Notes: a model not told the origin generated them from the letters alone. Positions 36,147 through 46,352 are shown, counted from the stretch's first letter. The stretch: DNA of 54,054 nucleotides from Komagataeibacter saccharivorans (GCF_003207825.1 NZ_NKTY01000021.1:1-54054); one strand, 5' to 3'. Translations and numbers: made by a program.

Positions 36147-37199
36147 ATGACCCCCACCACCACGGCACGTGCCAGGGTACCCGTTACCGTCATCACCGGC
36201 TTTCTGGGCGCGGGCAAGACCACGCTGCTGCGCCATGTGCTGGCCAATGCGAAGGGCAGGCGCATTGCCATCGTGGTCAATGAATTCGGCACGCTGGGCA
36301 TTGATGGCGACACGCTGCGCGCCTGCGGCGTGGAAGGATGCCGTGACGAGGATATTGTCGAACTGACCAATGGCTGCCTGTGCTGCACGGTTGCGGATGA
36401 TTTCCTGCCGACCATGGAAGCCCTGCTCGACCGCGCAAGCCCGCCGGACCATATCGTGATCGAGACCTCCGGTCTGGCGCTGCCCAAGCCGCTGCTCAAG
36501 GCCTTTGGCTGGCCCACCATCCGCACCCGCATGACGGTGGACGGCGTGGTTACGGTGGTGGACGGCCCCGCCGTCGCCGCTGGCCGCTTCGCCGACGACC
36601 CTGAAGAGGTCGCCCGCCAGCAGGCGGCCGACCCGTCGCTCGACCATGACAACCCGCTGGCCGAAGTCTACGAAGACCAGCTCCTGTCGGCCGATCTGGT
36701 GGTGCTGAACAAGTCTGACCTGATGACGGCGCAGCAGGCCGATGCGGTGGAAGCCGCGATCCGCGCCGAAATCCCCCGCGCGGTCAAGGTGGTGCGCGCA
36801 ACAGACGGGCAGGTTGACCCGGCGGTGCTGCTTGGTCTGGACGCGGCGGCGGAAGACGACCTTGCAGCGCGCCCGTCCCACCACGATGCGGAAGGCGGCG
36901 AGCACGAGCATGATGATTTTGAAAGCTTCGTGCTGGCCATTCCCGAACAGGGCAGCGTGGACGGTTTCATCGACCGGCTGAAAACACTGGCCGAACAGCA
37001 CGACATCCTGCGCATGAAAGGCTATGCCTGCGTGCAGGGCAAACCCATGCGCCTTGCGGTGCAGGGCGTCGGCAGCCGCTTCCGCCACCAGTTCGACCGC
37101 CCCCTTGCCAGTGATGCGCCGCGCACGGGCGATCTGGTGGTGATCGGGCAGAAGGGCATGGATCAGTCCGCCATCGCGCACGCGCTGGCGCAGGTCTAG
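36147..37199 (+). CDS. cobW: CobW, COG0523 GTPase metallochaperone
   Basis: CobW is thought to deliver cobalt to the cobaltochelatase. The 350-residue protein has Walker A GFLGAGKT (18-25), the metal-binding GCLCC (76-80), EtsGLA-like IETSGLALP and NKSDL. A His/Asp/Glu-rich loop (HHDAEGGEHEHDD) sits before the C-terminal domain. The ATG at 36147 is preceded by GGAG. A long upstream frame to 35970 overlaps DUF1636 and is not used. Confidence 0.96.
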   Translation: MTPTTTARARVPVTVITGFLGAGKTTLLRHVLANAKGRRIAIVVNEFGTLGIDGDTLRACGVEGCRDEDIVELTNGCLCCTVADDFLPTMEALLDRASPPDHIVIETSGLALPKPLLKAFGWPTIRTRMTVDGVVTVVDGPAVAAGRFADDPEEVARQQAADPSLDHDNPLAEVYEDQLLSADLVVLNKSDLMTAQQADAVEAAIRAEIPRAVKVVRATDGQVDPAVLLGLDAAAEDDLAARPSHHDAEGGEHEHDDFESFVLAIPEQGSVDGFIDRLKTLAEQHDILRMKGYACVQGKPMRLAVQGVGSRFRHQFDRPLASDAPRTGDLVVIGQKGMDQSAIAHALAQV

Positions 37200-37230
37200 G
37201 GGACAACGGCAGCAGGACGGGACAGGCACC

Positions 37231-40200
37231 ATGCATCTGCTGGCACGCGAGGTCCGCACGCTCGACGACGGCGATCAGGCGGAAGATCTGGGGCATGCCC
37301 CGGCGGATATCGTGTTCCTGTCCTTTTCGGACAGCGACCTGCTGTGCCTGAACGCCGCCCGTGCGGCGGCGGACGCTCCGGCTGCCAGCCTGCGCACCGT
37401 CACCCTGTCGCGACTGCTGCACCCGATGTCGATCGACCTGTATGTAGCCGATACCATCATGGATTCGCGCTGCGTGGTGGTGCGGCTGCTGGGGGGGCTG
37501 GATTACTGGCGTTACGGGGCGGAAGAACTGGCGCGCGCATGCGGTCAGGCGGATATCCCGCTGGCCTTCCTGTCCGGGGATGGACGCGATGATCCGCGTC
37601 TGGCACAGCTTTCCACCGTGGGGGACGCCACGCGCGCGCGGCTTGATGCCCTCATGCGCACGGGCGGCAGCGCCAACATGGCAACCGCCCTGCGGGTCAT
37701 GGCGCATCTGGCCGGATGCGGGCCGGATGTGGATACGCCCACCATTCCCCTGCCCCCGGCGGAACTGCTGCACGCAGCCGACCCCGCCCTGCCGCTACGT
37801 GCAATGGTGGTGTTCTACCGCACGCATCTGCTGGCAGCGGATATCGCCCCCATCATGGAACTGGCCTCCGCTCTGGCCGGGCACGGCATCGGGGCTGACC
37901 TGCTTTATGTCACCTCCCTGAAAGATGCCGCGTCGGCGCGGGTGGTGACGGACCGGATTGCCGCAGCCCCGCCCGACATCATCGTCAACGCCACCTTCTT
38001 TTCCACGCGGGGCAGCGATGATGGCCACAGTCCGCTGGATATGGCGGGCGTGCCGGTGCTGCAGGTGCAGCAGCCGGGCATACCCTACGCCACATGGCGC
38101 GACAGCGTGCGCGGCCTGTCACAGGCGGACCTTGCCATGCAGGTGGTGCTGCCGGAACTCGACGGGCGAATTCCCGCCTGTCCCATTTCCTTCAAGGAAG
38201 AAGCCGCGCCCGGGCTGCCCGCGCGTCATGTGCCCTACCCCGATGGCATCGCGCTGACATGCGCCCGCGCCGCCGGGTGGGCACGGCTGGGACACACGCG
38301 GCCCGACGCGCGGCACGTGGGCATCATCCTGTCCGACTATCCCGGCGCGCAGGGCGCGCCCACGGGACAGGCCGCCCACGCCGTGGGACTGGACAGTTTC
38401 GCAAGCCTCGAACACATCATGTACCTGCTGCACGCCGCCGGATACGATACGGGTGCGGCCCCGCTGCCTACCGCACGGCAGCTTACGGATGCACTGGCCC
38501 GTGCATCCGTGCGGCCCTTTGTCTCCGTCACCACCTACCAACGCTGGTTTGACGGCCTGCCTGCGGAATCACGCGCAGCGCTCACTACCTGCTGGGGCGC
38601 GCCGGAAGAAGACCCGGCCTGCCGGGACGGGATGTTTCACCTGCGCCACATGCGGGCGGGAAACATCCTGATGGCGCTGCAGCCCGACCGGGGCGCACCG
38701 GGCGACCGGCACGGGGGCTATCATGATCCCGATACTCCGCCCCGGCATGCCTATGTCGCCTTCTATCTGTGGCTGCGCCATGAAGCGGGGCTGGACGCCA
38801 TGGTGCATCTGGGCACGCATGGCACGCTGGAATGGCTGCCGGGCAAGGCTGCTGCGCCCAGCGCCACCTGCTGGCCGTCATTACTGGTGGGCGGCCTGCC
38901 GGTGATCTATCCCTTCATTGTCAATAACCCCGGCGAGGCCGCCGCCGCCCGGCGCAGGCTAGGGGCCGTCACCATCGGCCACATGACGCCCCCCATCGTG
39001 CCGGTCGGCACCAGCGGGACCGATACGGGCGAACTGGAACGCCTGATCGATGAATATGCGGCGGCTGATGGTCTGGACCGCAGGCGCGGGGCCATACTGC
39101 GCGGGGAAATCCTGCAACGCGCGGACAGTCTGGGCCTGCTGGGAGAAAGCGGTGCAGCCCGTGACGGGGATGAGGATGAAGCCCTCGCCCGGCTGGATGC
39201 CTATCTGTGCGATGTGAAGGACCTGCAGATCCGCGACGGGCTGCATGTCTTTGGCCACCCGCCGCCACGGGCGGATGAACTGGCGCGGGCCATCGCGCAT
39301 TCGTGCAACATGACCGATGGCGAGGAAATCGCCACCCGTCTGCACGCATGCGGACAGGCGGAAAGCAATGCGCTGCTAGCCGCGCTGGATGGCCGGTTCG
39401 TTCCCGCAGGCCCGGCTGGCGCGCCCACGCGTGGGCGTGCCGATGTGCTGCCCACGGGACGCAACCTGTATGCCATGGACCCGCGCGCCATCCCCACCCG
39501 TTCGGCGCTGGTGCTGGCCGAACGCACCGCCGCCATACTGCTTGAAGGGCATCTTCAGGATCAGGGCGAGCCGCTGCGCAGCCTTGTGATCGACCTGTGG
39601 GGTTCGGCCAGCCTGCGCACGGGGGGCGAGGATCTGGCCCTTGCGCTGCTGCTTATGGGGGTCAGGCCGGTATGGGATGACGCATCGGGCCGTATCACCG
39701 GGATCGAGATCGTCCCCATGGCCGAACTGGGCCGTCCGCGCGTGGATGTCACGCTACGGCTGTCGGGCCTGTTCCGCGATGCCTTTCCGGGTCAGATCGC
39801 CCTGTTTGAACAGGCGGTGCAGGCCATTGCGGGGCGCGATTTCGAAGCCCCGGACCTTAACCCGCTGGCCGCCAGTGTCACCGGACTGGACGGCCCGGCC
39901 CGCCACGCCGCCACCGCGCGCATGTTCGGCGCCGCGCCCGGTTCCTATGGCAGCGGGGTGGAAGACCTGCTGGCCGGGGGGGCATGGACCGGACGCGATG
40001 AACTGGGGCAGGCATGGCTGGCGGGTTCGGCATGGACCTATGGCGGCCAGCGTGAAGGCGGGCAGGACCCGGCCGCACTGGCGCAGCGCATGGCGCAGGC
40101 GGCAGTCATGCTGCATTTACAGGACAACGCGGAAACCGATATTCTGGAAAGCGTGGACATCGCCACACATGAAGGCGGCATGGCGGCGGCGGCAGGCATG

Positions 40201-40602
40201 CTGGGCAATGCACCGCGCCTGCTGCATGGCGATACGTCCCGCCCGGATACGCCCCGCCTGCGCGCCACGGCGCAGGAAGTGGCCCGCGTGACGCGCGGTC
40301 GTCTGGTCAACCCGGCCTGGCTTGCGGGCATGCGCCGCCATGGCTACCGGGGCGCAGCCGAAATCGCGCGCGGCATGGAAGCCCTGCATGGCTTTGCCGC
40401 GACTTTGCCCACACGCTTCGACCGGCAGTTCGACCTGACTTTCGGCGCGCTGCTGGACGATCCGGAAATGGAGGCTTTCCTGCGCGAAGCCAATCCCGAT
40501 GCCCATGCCGCCATCCGTCGGCTGCTGGCCGATGCGATGCGGCGCGACCTGTGGCGACCGCGCAGCAACAGCGCCGGGCTGCTGCTGGATGATGCTTCAT
40601 GA
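37231..40602 (+). CDS. cobN: Cobaltochelatase large subunit
   Basis: CobN binds hydrogenobyrinic acid a,c-diamide and with CobS and CobT inserts Co2+ using ATP. The 1123-residue protein has the CobN/BchH signature block MVHLGTHGTLEWLPGK near residue 528, LPVIYPFIVNNPGEA and ESVDIATHEGGMAAAAGMLG. It is about 100 residues shorter than many CobNs; I could not place where. CobS and CobT are not in the window. Its stop overlaps cobG. Confidence 0.97.
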   Translation: MHLLAREVRTLDDGDQAEDLGHAPADIVFLSFSDSDLLCLNAARAAADAPAASLRTVTLSRLLHPMSIDLYVADTIMDSRCVVVRLLGGLDYWRYGAEELARACGQADIPLAFLSGDGRDDPRLAQLSTVGDATRARLDALMRTGGSANMATALRVMAHLAGCGPDVDTPTIPLPPAELLHAADPALPLRAMVVFYRTHLLAADIAPIMELASALAGHGIGADLLYVTSLKDAASARVVTDRIAAAPPDIIVNATFFSTRGSDDGHSPLDMAGVPVLQVQQPGIPYATWRDSVRGLSQADLAMQVVLPELDGRIPACPISFKEEAAPGLPARHVPYPDGIALTCARAAGWARLGHTRPDARHVGIILSDYPGAQGAPTGQAAHAVGLDSFASLEHIMYLLHAAGYDTGAAPLPTARQLTDALARASVRPFVSVTTYQRWFDGLPAESRAALTTCWGAPEEDPACRDGMFHLRHMRAGNILMALQPDRGAPGDRHGGYHDPDTPPRHAYVAFYLWLRHEAGLDAMVHLGTHGTLEWLPGKAAAPSATCWPSLLVGGLPVIYPFIVNNPGEAAAARRRLGAVTIGHMTPPIVPVGTSGTDTGELERLIDEYAAADGLDRRRGAILRGEILQRADSLGLLGESGAARDGDEDEALARLDAYLCDVKDLQIRDGLHVFGHPPPRADELARAIAHSCNMTDGEEIATRLHACGQAESNALLAALDGRFVPAGPAGAPTRGRADVLPTGRNLYAMDPRAIPTRSALVLAERTAAILLEGHLQDQGEPLRSLVIDLWGSASLRTGGEDLALALLLMGVRPVWDDASGRITGIEIVPMAELGRPRVDVTLRLSGLFRDAFPGQIALFEQAVQAIAGRDFEAPDLNPLAASVTGLDGPARHAATARMFGAAPGSYGSGVEDLLAGGAWTGRDELGQAWLAGSAWTYGGQREGGQDPAALAQRMAQAAVMLHLQDNAETDILESVDIATHEGGMAAAAGMLGNAPRLLHGDTSRPDTPRLRATAQEVARVTRGRLVNPAWLAGMRRHGYRGAAEIARGMEALHGFAATLPTRFDRQFDLTFGALLDDPEMEAFLREANPDAHAAIRRLLADAMRRDLWRPRSNSAGLLLDDAS

Positions 40603-41834
40603 CCATCGCCCCCAGCGTGCGCGGCTGGTGCCCCGGCCTGCATACTCCCATGGAAGCCGCCGATGGCTGGCTGGTGCGCGTGCGCCCGCCCCTTGGCCGC
40701 CTGTCCGCGCTTCAGGCACGCCAGATCGCGCAGGCGGCGCGGCGGCATGGCAATGGCCTGATCGAACTGACCAGCCGGGGCAACCTGCAACTGCGCGGCC
40801 TGACACCCGACAGCACGCGTGCTTTCGCCCGTGACATGCACGCCGCCGGTCTGGCCAGCGCGGATGCGGCGACGGAGGCCCGGCGCGGGCTGCTGCTCTC
40901 CCCACTGGCGGGGCTGGACCCGCACGCAGCGGCTGGCGCGCCTGCCGTCATACGTGCGCTTGATGCCGCGCTGGCCACCGCCGATACCCTGTGCGGACTG
41001 CCTGCCAAATTCCTGATCGCCGTTGACTGCGGCGGCCATATCCCGGCGGGCACATTGCGCGCCGATATCGTTGTCCGCACCTGCCCCACCGGCTGGCTGG
41101 TCATATGCGGCGCGCGGGGCCTGCCCTGTACCGGCGCACGGGTTCCCGCCACGGTTCTTGCACTGGCCCATGCGCTGGCTGCCACCGGCGCACGTAGCCG
41201 TCCCCTGCGTGATGCGGGACTGGGACGCGCGGCCTTTGCGCAGTCTGGCCTGCTGGCCGATACGGTGGAAATCCCCGCCGCAACCGGGGCGACACCGCAA
41301 CTGGCCGGTCCGCTGCCCGGCAATGCCATGGGCGCGGTCCTGCCCCCCGGCCCGATTGACGCCGACATGCTGGAAGCCGTGGCGGACTGGTCCGAAACCG
41401 CAGGCAACGGCCATATGCGCATTGCCCCGTGGCGCACGATCATACTGGAAGACTGTGCTGCGCCACCGCCAGTGCCCGGCCTGATCGCCACACCCGATGA
41501 TCCGCGCCTGCGCATATCGGCCTGTATCGGCATGCGCGGCTGTGGCTGTGCGCCGCGCGACGTCATTGCGGATGCGGCCTGTCTGGCCCCCGACCTGCCA
41601 CCGGGCGTGAGCCTGCACGTATCGGGCTGCACCAAGGGATGCGCCCATCCGGCCCCCGCCGACATCACCCTGGTCGCCGGACAGGATGGCTATGCCCTGT
41701 GTCCGCATGGCCGGGCGGACGATACGCCTGTAGACATCGGGCTTTCGCTGGCACAGATACATCCCATCGTGCGGGGCTGGTCCCCGCGACAGGGCGATGC
41801 CTCGCCACAGAACGGGAGAACTGGACCGGCATGA
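40599..41834 (+). CDS. cobG: Precorrin-3B synthase
   Basis: CobG is an Fe-S/siroheme-type mono-oxygenase that uses O2 to form precorrin-3B, marking the aerobic route. The 411-residue protein repeats the nitrite/sulfite-reductase-like half domains (LIELTSRGNLQLRGL; MRIAPWRTIILED). Cluster-binding cysteines are visible in ACIGMRGCGCAP and SGCTKGCAHP. ATGA overlap with cobN and with cobH. Confidence 0.95.
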   Translation: MTIAPSVRGWCPGLHTPMEAADGWLVRVRPPLGRLSALQARQIAQAARRHGNGLIELTSRGNLQLRGLTPDSTRAFARDMHAAGLASADAATEARRGLLLSPLAGLDPHAAAGAPAVIRALDAALATADTLCGLPAKFLIAVDCGGHIPAGTLRADIVVRTCPTGWLVICGARGLPCTGARVPATVLALAHALAATGARSRPLRDAGLGRAAFAQSGLLADTVEIPAATGATPQLAGPLPGNAMGAVLPPGPIDADMLEAVADWSETAGNGHMRIAPWRTIILEDCAAPPPVPGLIATPDDPRLRISACIGMRGCGCAPRDVIADAACLAPDLPPGVSLHVSGCTKGCAHPAPADITLVAGQDGYALCPHGRADDTPVDIGLSLAQIHPIVRGWSPRQGDASPQNGRTGPA

Positions 41835-42472
41835 CCGCGCAAACGGAACCGTACGACTACATCCATGACGGGGCGGCGATCTATGCCCGTTCCTTTGCCA
41901 TCATCCGGTCCGAAGCGGACCTCAGCGGCCTGAATGAGGCGGAAGCCCGCGTGGTCGTACGCATCATCCACGCCTGCGGCATGGTGGACGTGGCGCAGGC
42001 CGTCCGCATGTCACCCGATTTCGTCAGCAGCGCACGCGCCGCCCTGCTGGCGGGCAGGCCGGTCCTGTGTGATGCGAACATGGTCGCCCATGGCGTGACC
42101 CGCGCGCGCCTGCCCGCCGATAACCCGGTCATCTGCACGCTGCGCGATCCGCGCACACCCGAACTGGCCCGGGCGATCGGCAATACCCGTTCCGCCGCCG
42201 CGATGGACCTGTGGGGCGATGATCTGGCGGGGGCAGTCGTCGCCATCGGCAATGCACCGACAGCACTGTTCCACCTGCTGGAAATGATCCGGGCGGGCGC
42301 GCCACGGCCCGCGGCGGTGATCGGCATGCCGGTCGGCTTCGTCGGGGCCGCCGAATCGAAAGAGGCGCTGGCCGGATTCGGCGACCTGCCCTTCATCATC
42401 GTGCGTGGTCGTCTGGGCGGCAGCGCCATGGCGGCGGCGACCGTCAACGCACTGGCGAGCGAGGCGGAATGA
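41831..42472 (+). CDS. cobH: Precorrin-8X methylmutase
   Basis: Moves the C11 methyl to C12, giving hydrogenobyrinic acid. 213 residues. Conserved motifs: IYARSFAIIRSEADL, RIIHACGMVDVA (catalytic His) and GMPVGFVGAAESKEAL. The ATG at 41831 overlaps the cobG stop; the longer frame to 41639 lies within cobG. Confidence 0.96.
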   Translation: MTAQTEPYDYIHDGAAIYARSFAIIRSEADLSGLNEAEARVVVRIIHACGMVDVAQAVRMSPDFVSSARAALLAGRPVLCDANMVAHGVTRARLPADNPVICTLRDPRTPELARAIGNTRSAAAMDLWGDDLAGAVVAIGNAPTALFHLLEMIRAGAPRPAAVIGMPVGFVGAAESKEALAGFGDLPFIIVRGRLGGSAMAAATVNALASEAE

Positions 42473-43194
42473 CCACTGGCCACCTGTCCATTCTGGGCAT
42501 GGGACCGGGTGATCCCGAACTCATGACCCTGAAGGCCGCGCGCCTGCTGCGCGAAAGCCCGGTCGTCGCATGGTTCTGCCGCCATGACCGCCCCGGCCAT
42601 GCCCGTGAGATCGCGGGGGATCTGGTCTCCCCCACCGCCACGACGCTGCGCTTCGCCTATCCCTTCACCACGGAAATCCCGGTCAGCGATCCCGCCTATC
42701 TGGTGCGCATGGCACGATTCTACGATGACTGCGCCGGGCGGATCGCAACCTGCCTGCGTGACGGGCAGGATGTCGCCCTGCTATGCGAGGGCGATCCGTT
42801 CCTGTTCGGATCGGCCATGTATGTATTCGACCGCCTGCATGACCGTTTCCCCTGCACCATCGTGCCGGGCATTACCGCCATGGCCGGATGCTGGTCGGTG
42901 GCGCAGGCCCCGATGGTACATGGCGATGACGTGCTGTGCGTCATTCCCGGCACGCTGGATGCCGTATCCCTGACCACGCGGCTGGAACAGGCCGATGCCG
43001 CCGTCATCATGAAACTGGGCCGCAATCTTGAAAAGATCCGCACCGCCCTGCGCCAGACCGGGCGGGAGGAACGGGCGATCTACGTGGAACGCGCCACCCA
43101 GCCGCAGCAACGCTGCATGAAGCTGACCGAAATGCAGGGGCCTGCCCCCTATTTCTCCATTATCCTCGTTCCCGGTCGGGAGGACGCACGATGA
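42469..43194 (+). CDS. cobI: Precorrin-2 C20-methyltransferase
   Basis: SAM-dependent methylase making precorrin-3A. 241 residues. LSILGMGPGDPELMTLKAARLL is the N-terminal GxGPGDPEL..L motif, LLCEGDPFLFGSAMY is the SAM loop, and IVPGITAMAGCWS follows. ATGA overlaps with cobH and cobJ. Confidence 0.96.
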   Translation: MTTGHLSILGMGPGDPELMTLKAARLLRESPVVAWFCRHDRPGHAREIAGDLVSPTATTLRFAYPFTTEIPVSDPAYLVRMARFYDDCAGRIATCLRDGQDVALLCEGDPFLFGSAMYVFDRLHDRFPCTIVPGITAMAGCWSVAQAPMVHGDDVLCVIPGTLDAVSLTTRLEQADAAVIMKLGRNLEKIRTALRQTGREERAIYVERATQPQQRCMKLTEMQGPAPYFSIILVPGREDAR

Positions 43195-43958
43195 CGGAAA
43201 ACCGGGGTCGCATCCTTGTCATCGGGCTGGGACCCGGCGCACTGGCGCAGCGCACGCCGCAGGCCGATGCGGCGCTGGCGCAGGCAACCGACCTGATCGG
43301 TTACGCACCCTACGTCGCCCGCGTTCAGGCCGGGCCGGAAGTGATACGGCACGCAAGCGACAACCGCGTGGAACTGGATCGTGCCCGCCATGCCGTGGAA
43401 CTGGCGCTGGCGGGGCGGGTCGTGGCGGTCGTATCGGGTGGTGATGCGGGCGTATTCGGCATGGCCAGCGCCGTGTTCGAGGCCATCGACCACGGCCCCG
43501 CCGCATGGCGCGGGGTTGAGGTAACCGTCATTCCCGGCATTTCCGCCGTACTGGCGGCGGCAGCACGGCTGGGTGCGCCGCTGGGGGGGGATTTCTGCGT
43601 CATTTCCCTGTCCGACAACCTCAAGCCACGTGAGGTCGTCCATCGCAGGCTGGCGGCGGCGGCACAGGCGGGGCTGGTCATCGCGCTCTATAATCCCCGC
43701 TCCCGCGCACGGCCCGACCAGCTCGGCGAAGCACTGGACCTGCTGCGCACCATCCTGCCCCCCACCGTGCCGGTCGCCTTCGCCCGTGCCATCGGCAGGC
43801 CCGATGAACGCGTTATCCTGACCGACATCGCCAGTGCCGACCCCGAACAGGTGGACATGAGCACGCTGGTGCTGATCGGCTGCCCGCTGACCCATGTCAT
43901 CGACCGGGCGGATGGGGGCCAGTGGCTTTACACGTCGCGCAGGGTGGACGCGCCGTGA
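43191..43958 (+). CDS. cobJ: Precorrin-3B C17-methyltransferase
   Basis: Carries out C17 methylation with ring contraction to precorrin-4. 255 residues. LVIGLGPGALAQRTPQADAAL, VVSGGDAGVFGMAS, VIPGISAVLAAAARLGAPLGGDFCVISLSD and ALYNPRSRARPDQL are the family motifs. The last 31 bp overlap the 3' end of convergent cobK. Confidence 0.96.
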   Translation: MTENRGRILVIGLGPGALAQRTPQADAALAQATDLIGYAPYVARVQAGPEVIRHASDNRVELDRARHAVELALAGRVVAVVSGGDAGVFGMASAVFEAIDHGPAAWRGVEVTVIPGISAVLAAAARLGAPLGGDFCVISLSDNLKPREVVHRRLAAAAQAGLVIALYNPRSRARPDQLGEALDLLRTILPPTVPVAFARAIGRPDERVILTDIASADPEQVDMSTLVLIGCPLTHVIDRADGGQWLYTSRRVDAP

Positions 43959-44698
43959 TCATGCAGGGCGTCCAGCCATGCCATGGCGGCCGTGGCGTCG
44001 GGCACGACCGGGGCCGGGGCAAGAACGGGCCGGGCGACCATGATTACCGCCACCCCCAGCCTGCGCGCGGCGACAAGTTTGCCCGCCGTGGCCATGCCAC
44101 CGGAATTCTTGGTGACGATCACGTCAATCCGTTCGGTGCGCAGCAGGGTTTCCTCCGCCGCCTCATCAAAGGGGCCACGCGCCTGCAGCACCCGCGCGCC
44201 CGGCGGCAGCAGGGCGGAATCGGGCCGGTCCACGCTACGCAGCAGCCAGTCATGCCGGTCCATCGTGGCAAAGGGCAGCAGGTCCTTGCGCCCGACCGTC
44301 AGCAGCACGCGCCGGGGCACCGTGCCCAGCGCACAGGCTGCGGCCTGCATGTCGGGCACGAGGGTCCAGTCATCGCCCACACCGGGTGTCCAGCCGGGCC
44401 GCTCCACCCGCAGCAGCGGCACGCCCGCCTGCGTACAGGCCTGTACCGCATTGCCACTGATCTGCGCGGCAAAGGGATGGGTGGCGTCAATGACCGCCTC
44501 GATACCATGGGTTTCCAGCCATGCCCGCAGTCCCGCCACACCGCCGAACCCGCCGATGCGTACATCCAGCGCGGGCAGCACCGGCGCGCGCGTCGCCCCG
44601 GCAAGGGAAACGGTAGCCTGAAAGCACCCGGTCCGTGCTTCCAGCAGGCCGTAAAGCGCACGTGCCTCCGTAGTGCCGCCCAGAACCAGAACCCGCAT
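43928..44698 (-). CDS. cobK: Precorrin-6A reductase
   Basis: NADPH-dependent reductase, 256 residues, opening MRVLVLGGTTEARALYGLLE. Further motifs are DATHPFAAQISGNAVQACTQAGVPLLRVERP, GRKDLLPF and VTKNSGGMATAGKLVAARRLGVAVIMV. An AGGAGG precedes 44698. It is reversed relative to the other cob genes, overlaps cobJ tail-to-tail by 31 bp and is head-to-head with cobL with only 32 bp between the starts. Confidence 0.96.
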   Translation of the reverse strand: MRVLVLGGTTEARALYGLLEARTGCFQATVSLAGATRAPVLPALDVRIGGFGGVAGLRAWLETHGIEAVIDATHPFAAQISGNAVQACTQAGVPLLRVERPGWTPGVGDDWTLVPDMQAAACALGTVPRRVLLTVGRKDLLPFATMDRHDWLLRSVDRPDSALLPPGARVLQARGPFDEAAEETLLRTERIDVIVTKNSGGMATAGKLVAARRLGVAVIMVARPVLAPAPVVPDATAAMAWLDALHDHGASTLRDV

Positions 44699-44730
44699 CC
44701 CTATCCTCCTGCATGCGCGATGGGTGCCGC

Positions 44731-45981
44731 ATGAACACGCCATGGCTGCACGTTATCGGCATTGGGGAAGACGGTGTCGAGGGGCTGTCCGCCGCCAGCC
44801 GTGCGCTGATCGCCGGTGCGGAACTGGTGGCGGGCGGCGCGCGTCATCTGGAACTGGCCGAATCCCTTATTACGGGACGCATGCTGCCGTGGCCGCATCC
44901 CTTTGCCGCGGGTGTAGCGGAACTGCTGACATGGCGCGGCAGGACGGTCTGTGTGCTGGCATCGGGCGATCCGTTCCTGTTCGGCGTCGGGGCCACGCTG
45001 CGCCGCCATGTCCCGATGGGGGAAATGGTCTGCCTGCCTGCCCCGTCCTCGGTCGCGCTGGCGTGCAACCTGCTGGGCTGGGCGGAACAGGACGTGGCCG
45101 TGCTGTCGCTATGCGGTCGCCCGATGGAAGCCTGCGCGCCCTCCCTCCAGCCCGGCGCACGGCTGGTTGTCCTGTCCGCCGATGAACATACGCCCGCTGC
45201 CTTCGCACGGTGGCTGGACCAGCGCGGTTTTGGGGCTTCCACGCTTCATATCCTTGGCGCGCTGGGCGGGGCGGAGCAGACGCATGAGGTCGTGACGGTT
45301 GCCGCGCTGGCAGGCGACAGGGTAGCATCCATCCCCCGGCTGAACCTTATGGCGCTGGAAATCGTGGCGGAGCGGGACGCGCATGTCATTCCGCTGGCCT
45401 GCGGGCTGCCGGATGAACTGTTCGAGCATGACGGACAGATCACGAAGCGTGAAATCCGTGCCGCCACCCTGTCCGCCCTTGCACCCCGGCGGGGGGAAAT
45501 GCTGTGGGATATTGGCGGTGGATCGGGTTCGATCAGCATCGAATGGATGCTGCGCCACCCCGCCAACCGGGCCATCGCCATTGAAAAATCGGCCACGCGC
45601 GGCGCGCGCATCGCACGCAACGCGCTCAGCCTGGGCGTGCCCGCCCTACGCGTCGTGGAAGGCGAGGCCCCGGCTGTCCTCACACAGATGCTGGCCGACG
45701 GTGTGGACGCGCCCGACGCCATTTTCATCGGTGGCGGCACCAGCAATCCGGGCATGCTGGAGGCGGCGTGGCAGGCGCTGCGCCCCGGTGGCAGGCTGGT
45801 CGCCAATGCCGTGACGCTGGAAAGCGAGACGGCGCTGGCCGCCGCCCATGCACGTTGGGGCGGCACGCTGACGCGCATGCAGGTCGAGCGGCTGGAACAG
45901 ATCGGACGTTTCCATGGTTTCCGGCCCGGCATGACCGTCACGCTATATGCCGCGCAGCGTCCTGATGGCGCGCGCGCATGA
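44731..45981 (+). CDS. cobL: Precorrin-6B methylase/decarboxylase (CobL, CbiE-CbiT fusion)
   Basis: Methylates C5 and C15 and decarboxylates the C12 acetate. The 416-residue protein has a CbiE-like N-half (HVIGIGEDGVEGLSAASRALI, LASGDPFLFGVG) and a CbiT-like C-half from about residue 240 (GEMLWDIGGGSGSISIEW, IFIGGGTSNP). ATG codons at 44713 and 44731 are both in frame; the latter gives the start seen in homologues. Neither has a good ribosome binding site. Stop overlaps cobE. Confidence 0.95.
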   Translation: MNTPWLHVIGIGEDGVEGLSAASRALIAGAELVAGGARHLELAESLITGRMLPWPHPFAAGVAELLTWRGRTVCVLASGDPFLFGVGATLRRHVPMGEMVCLPAPSSVALACNLLGWAEQDVAVLSLCGRPMEACAPSLQPGARLVVLSADEHTPAAFARWLDQRGFGASTLHILGALGGAEQTHEVVTVAALAGDRVASIPRLNLMALEIVAERDAHVIPLACGLPDELFEHDGQITKREIRAATLSALAPRRGEMLWDIGGGSGSISIEWMLRHPANRAIAIEKSATRGARIARNALSLGVPALRVVEGEAPAVLTQMLADGVDAPDAIFIGGGTSNPGMLEAAWQALRPGGRLVANAVTLESETALAAAHARWGGTLTRMQVERLEQIGRFHGFRPGMTVTLYAAQRPDGARA

Positions 45982-46352
45982 TCGTGGCCGGACTGGGCCT
46001 GCGCAGCGGGTGTGACATGCAGGTGATCCTTGACCTGCTCCATGCGGCGCAGGAGTGCTGCGGCGGGCAGGCGGACCTTGTGGCCGTGCCAGCCTTCCGG
46101 TACGACGAGCCCGGCCTGCGGGCCGCCGTCGCCCATCTGGGCCTGATGCTGCGCGGGGTGACACGGGCGCAGTTGCTGGCCGCGCAGCCCCGCTGCATCA
46201 GCCATTCCGCCCGGGCGCTGGCGGCTACTGGCGTAGCTTCCGTTGCGGAAGGGTGCGCCCTTGCGGTGGCGGGACCGCGATCGAGGCTTGTCGTGCCGCG
46301 CCTGACCGGCACCCACGCAACATGTGCCATGGCACAGGGAGAGGATGCATGA
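45978..46352 (+). CDS. cobE: CobE (CbiG C-terminal domain-like)
   Basis: The 124-residue protein opens [21 protein letters not shown], matching the CobE/CbiG_C start (GIGxRxGxs...i...i), and ends with the [18 protein letters not shown] motif. CobE is needed for aerobic B12 synthesis but its reaction is not settled. Overlaps cobL and cobM by ATGA. Confidence 0.92.
   Translation: MIVAGLGLRSGCDMQVILDLLHAAQECCGGQADLVAVPAFRYDEPGLRAAVAHLGLMLRGVTRAQLLAAQPRCISHSARALAATGVASVAEGCALAVAGPRSRLVVPRLTGTHATCAMAQGEDA

Noticed and set aside
40344-41762. 472-residue minus-strand ORF over cobG
   Set aside because: Antisense shadow; cobG motifs and overlaps with cobN and cobH are decisive.
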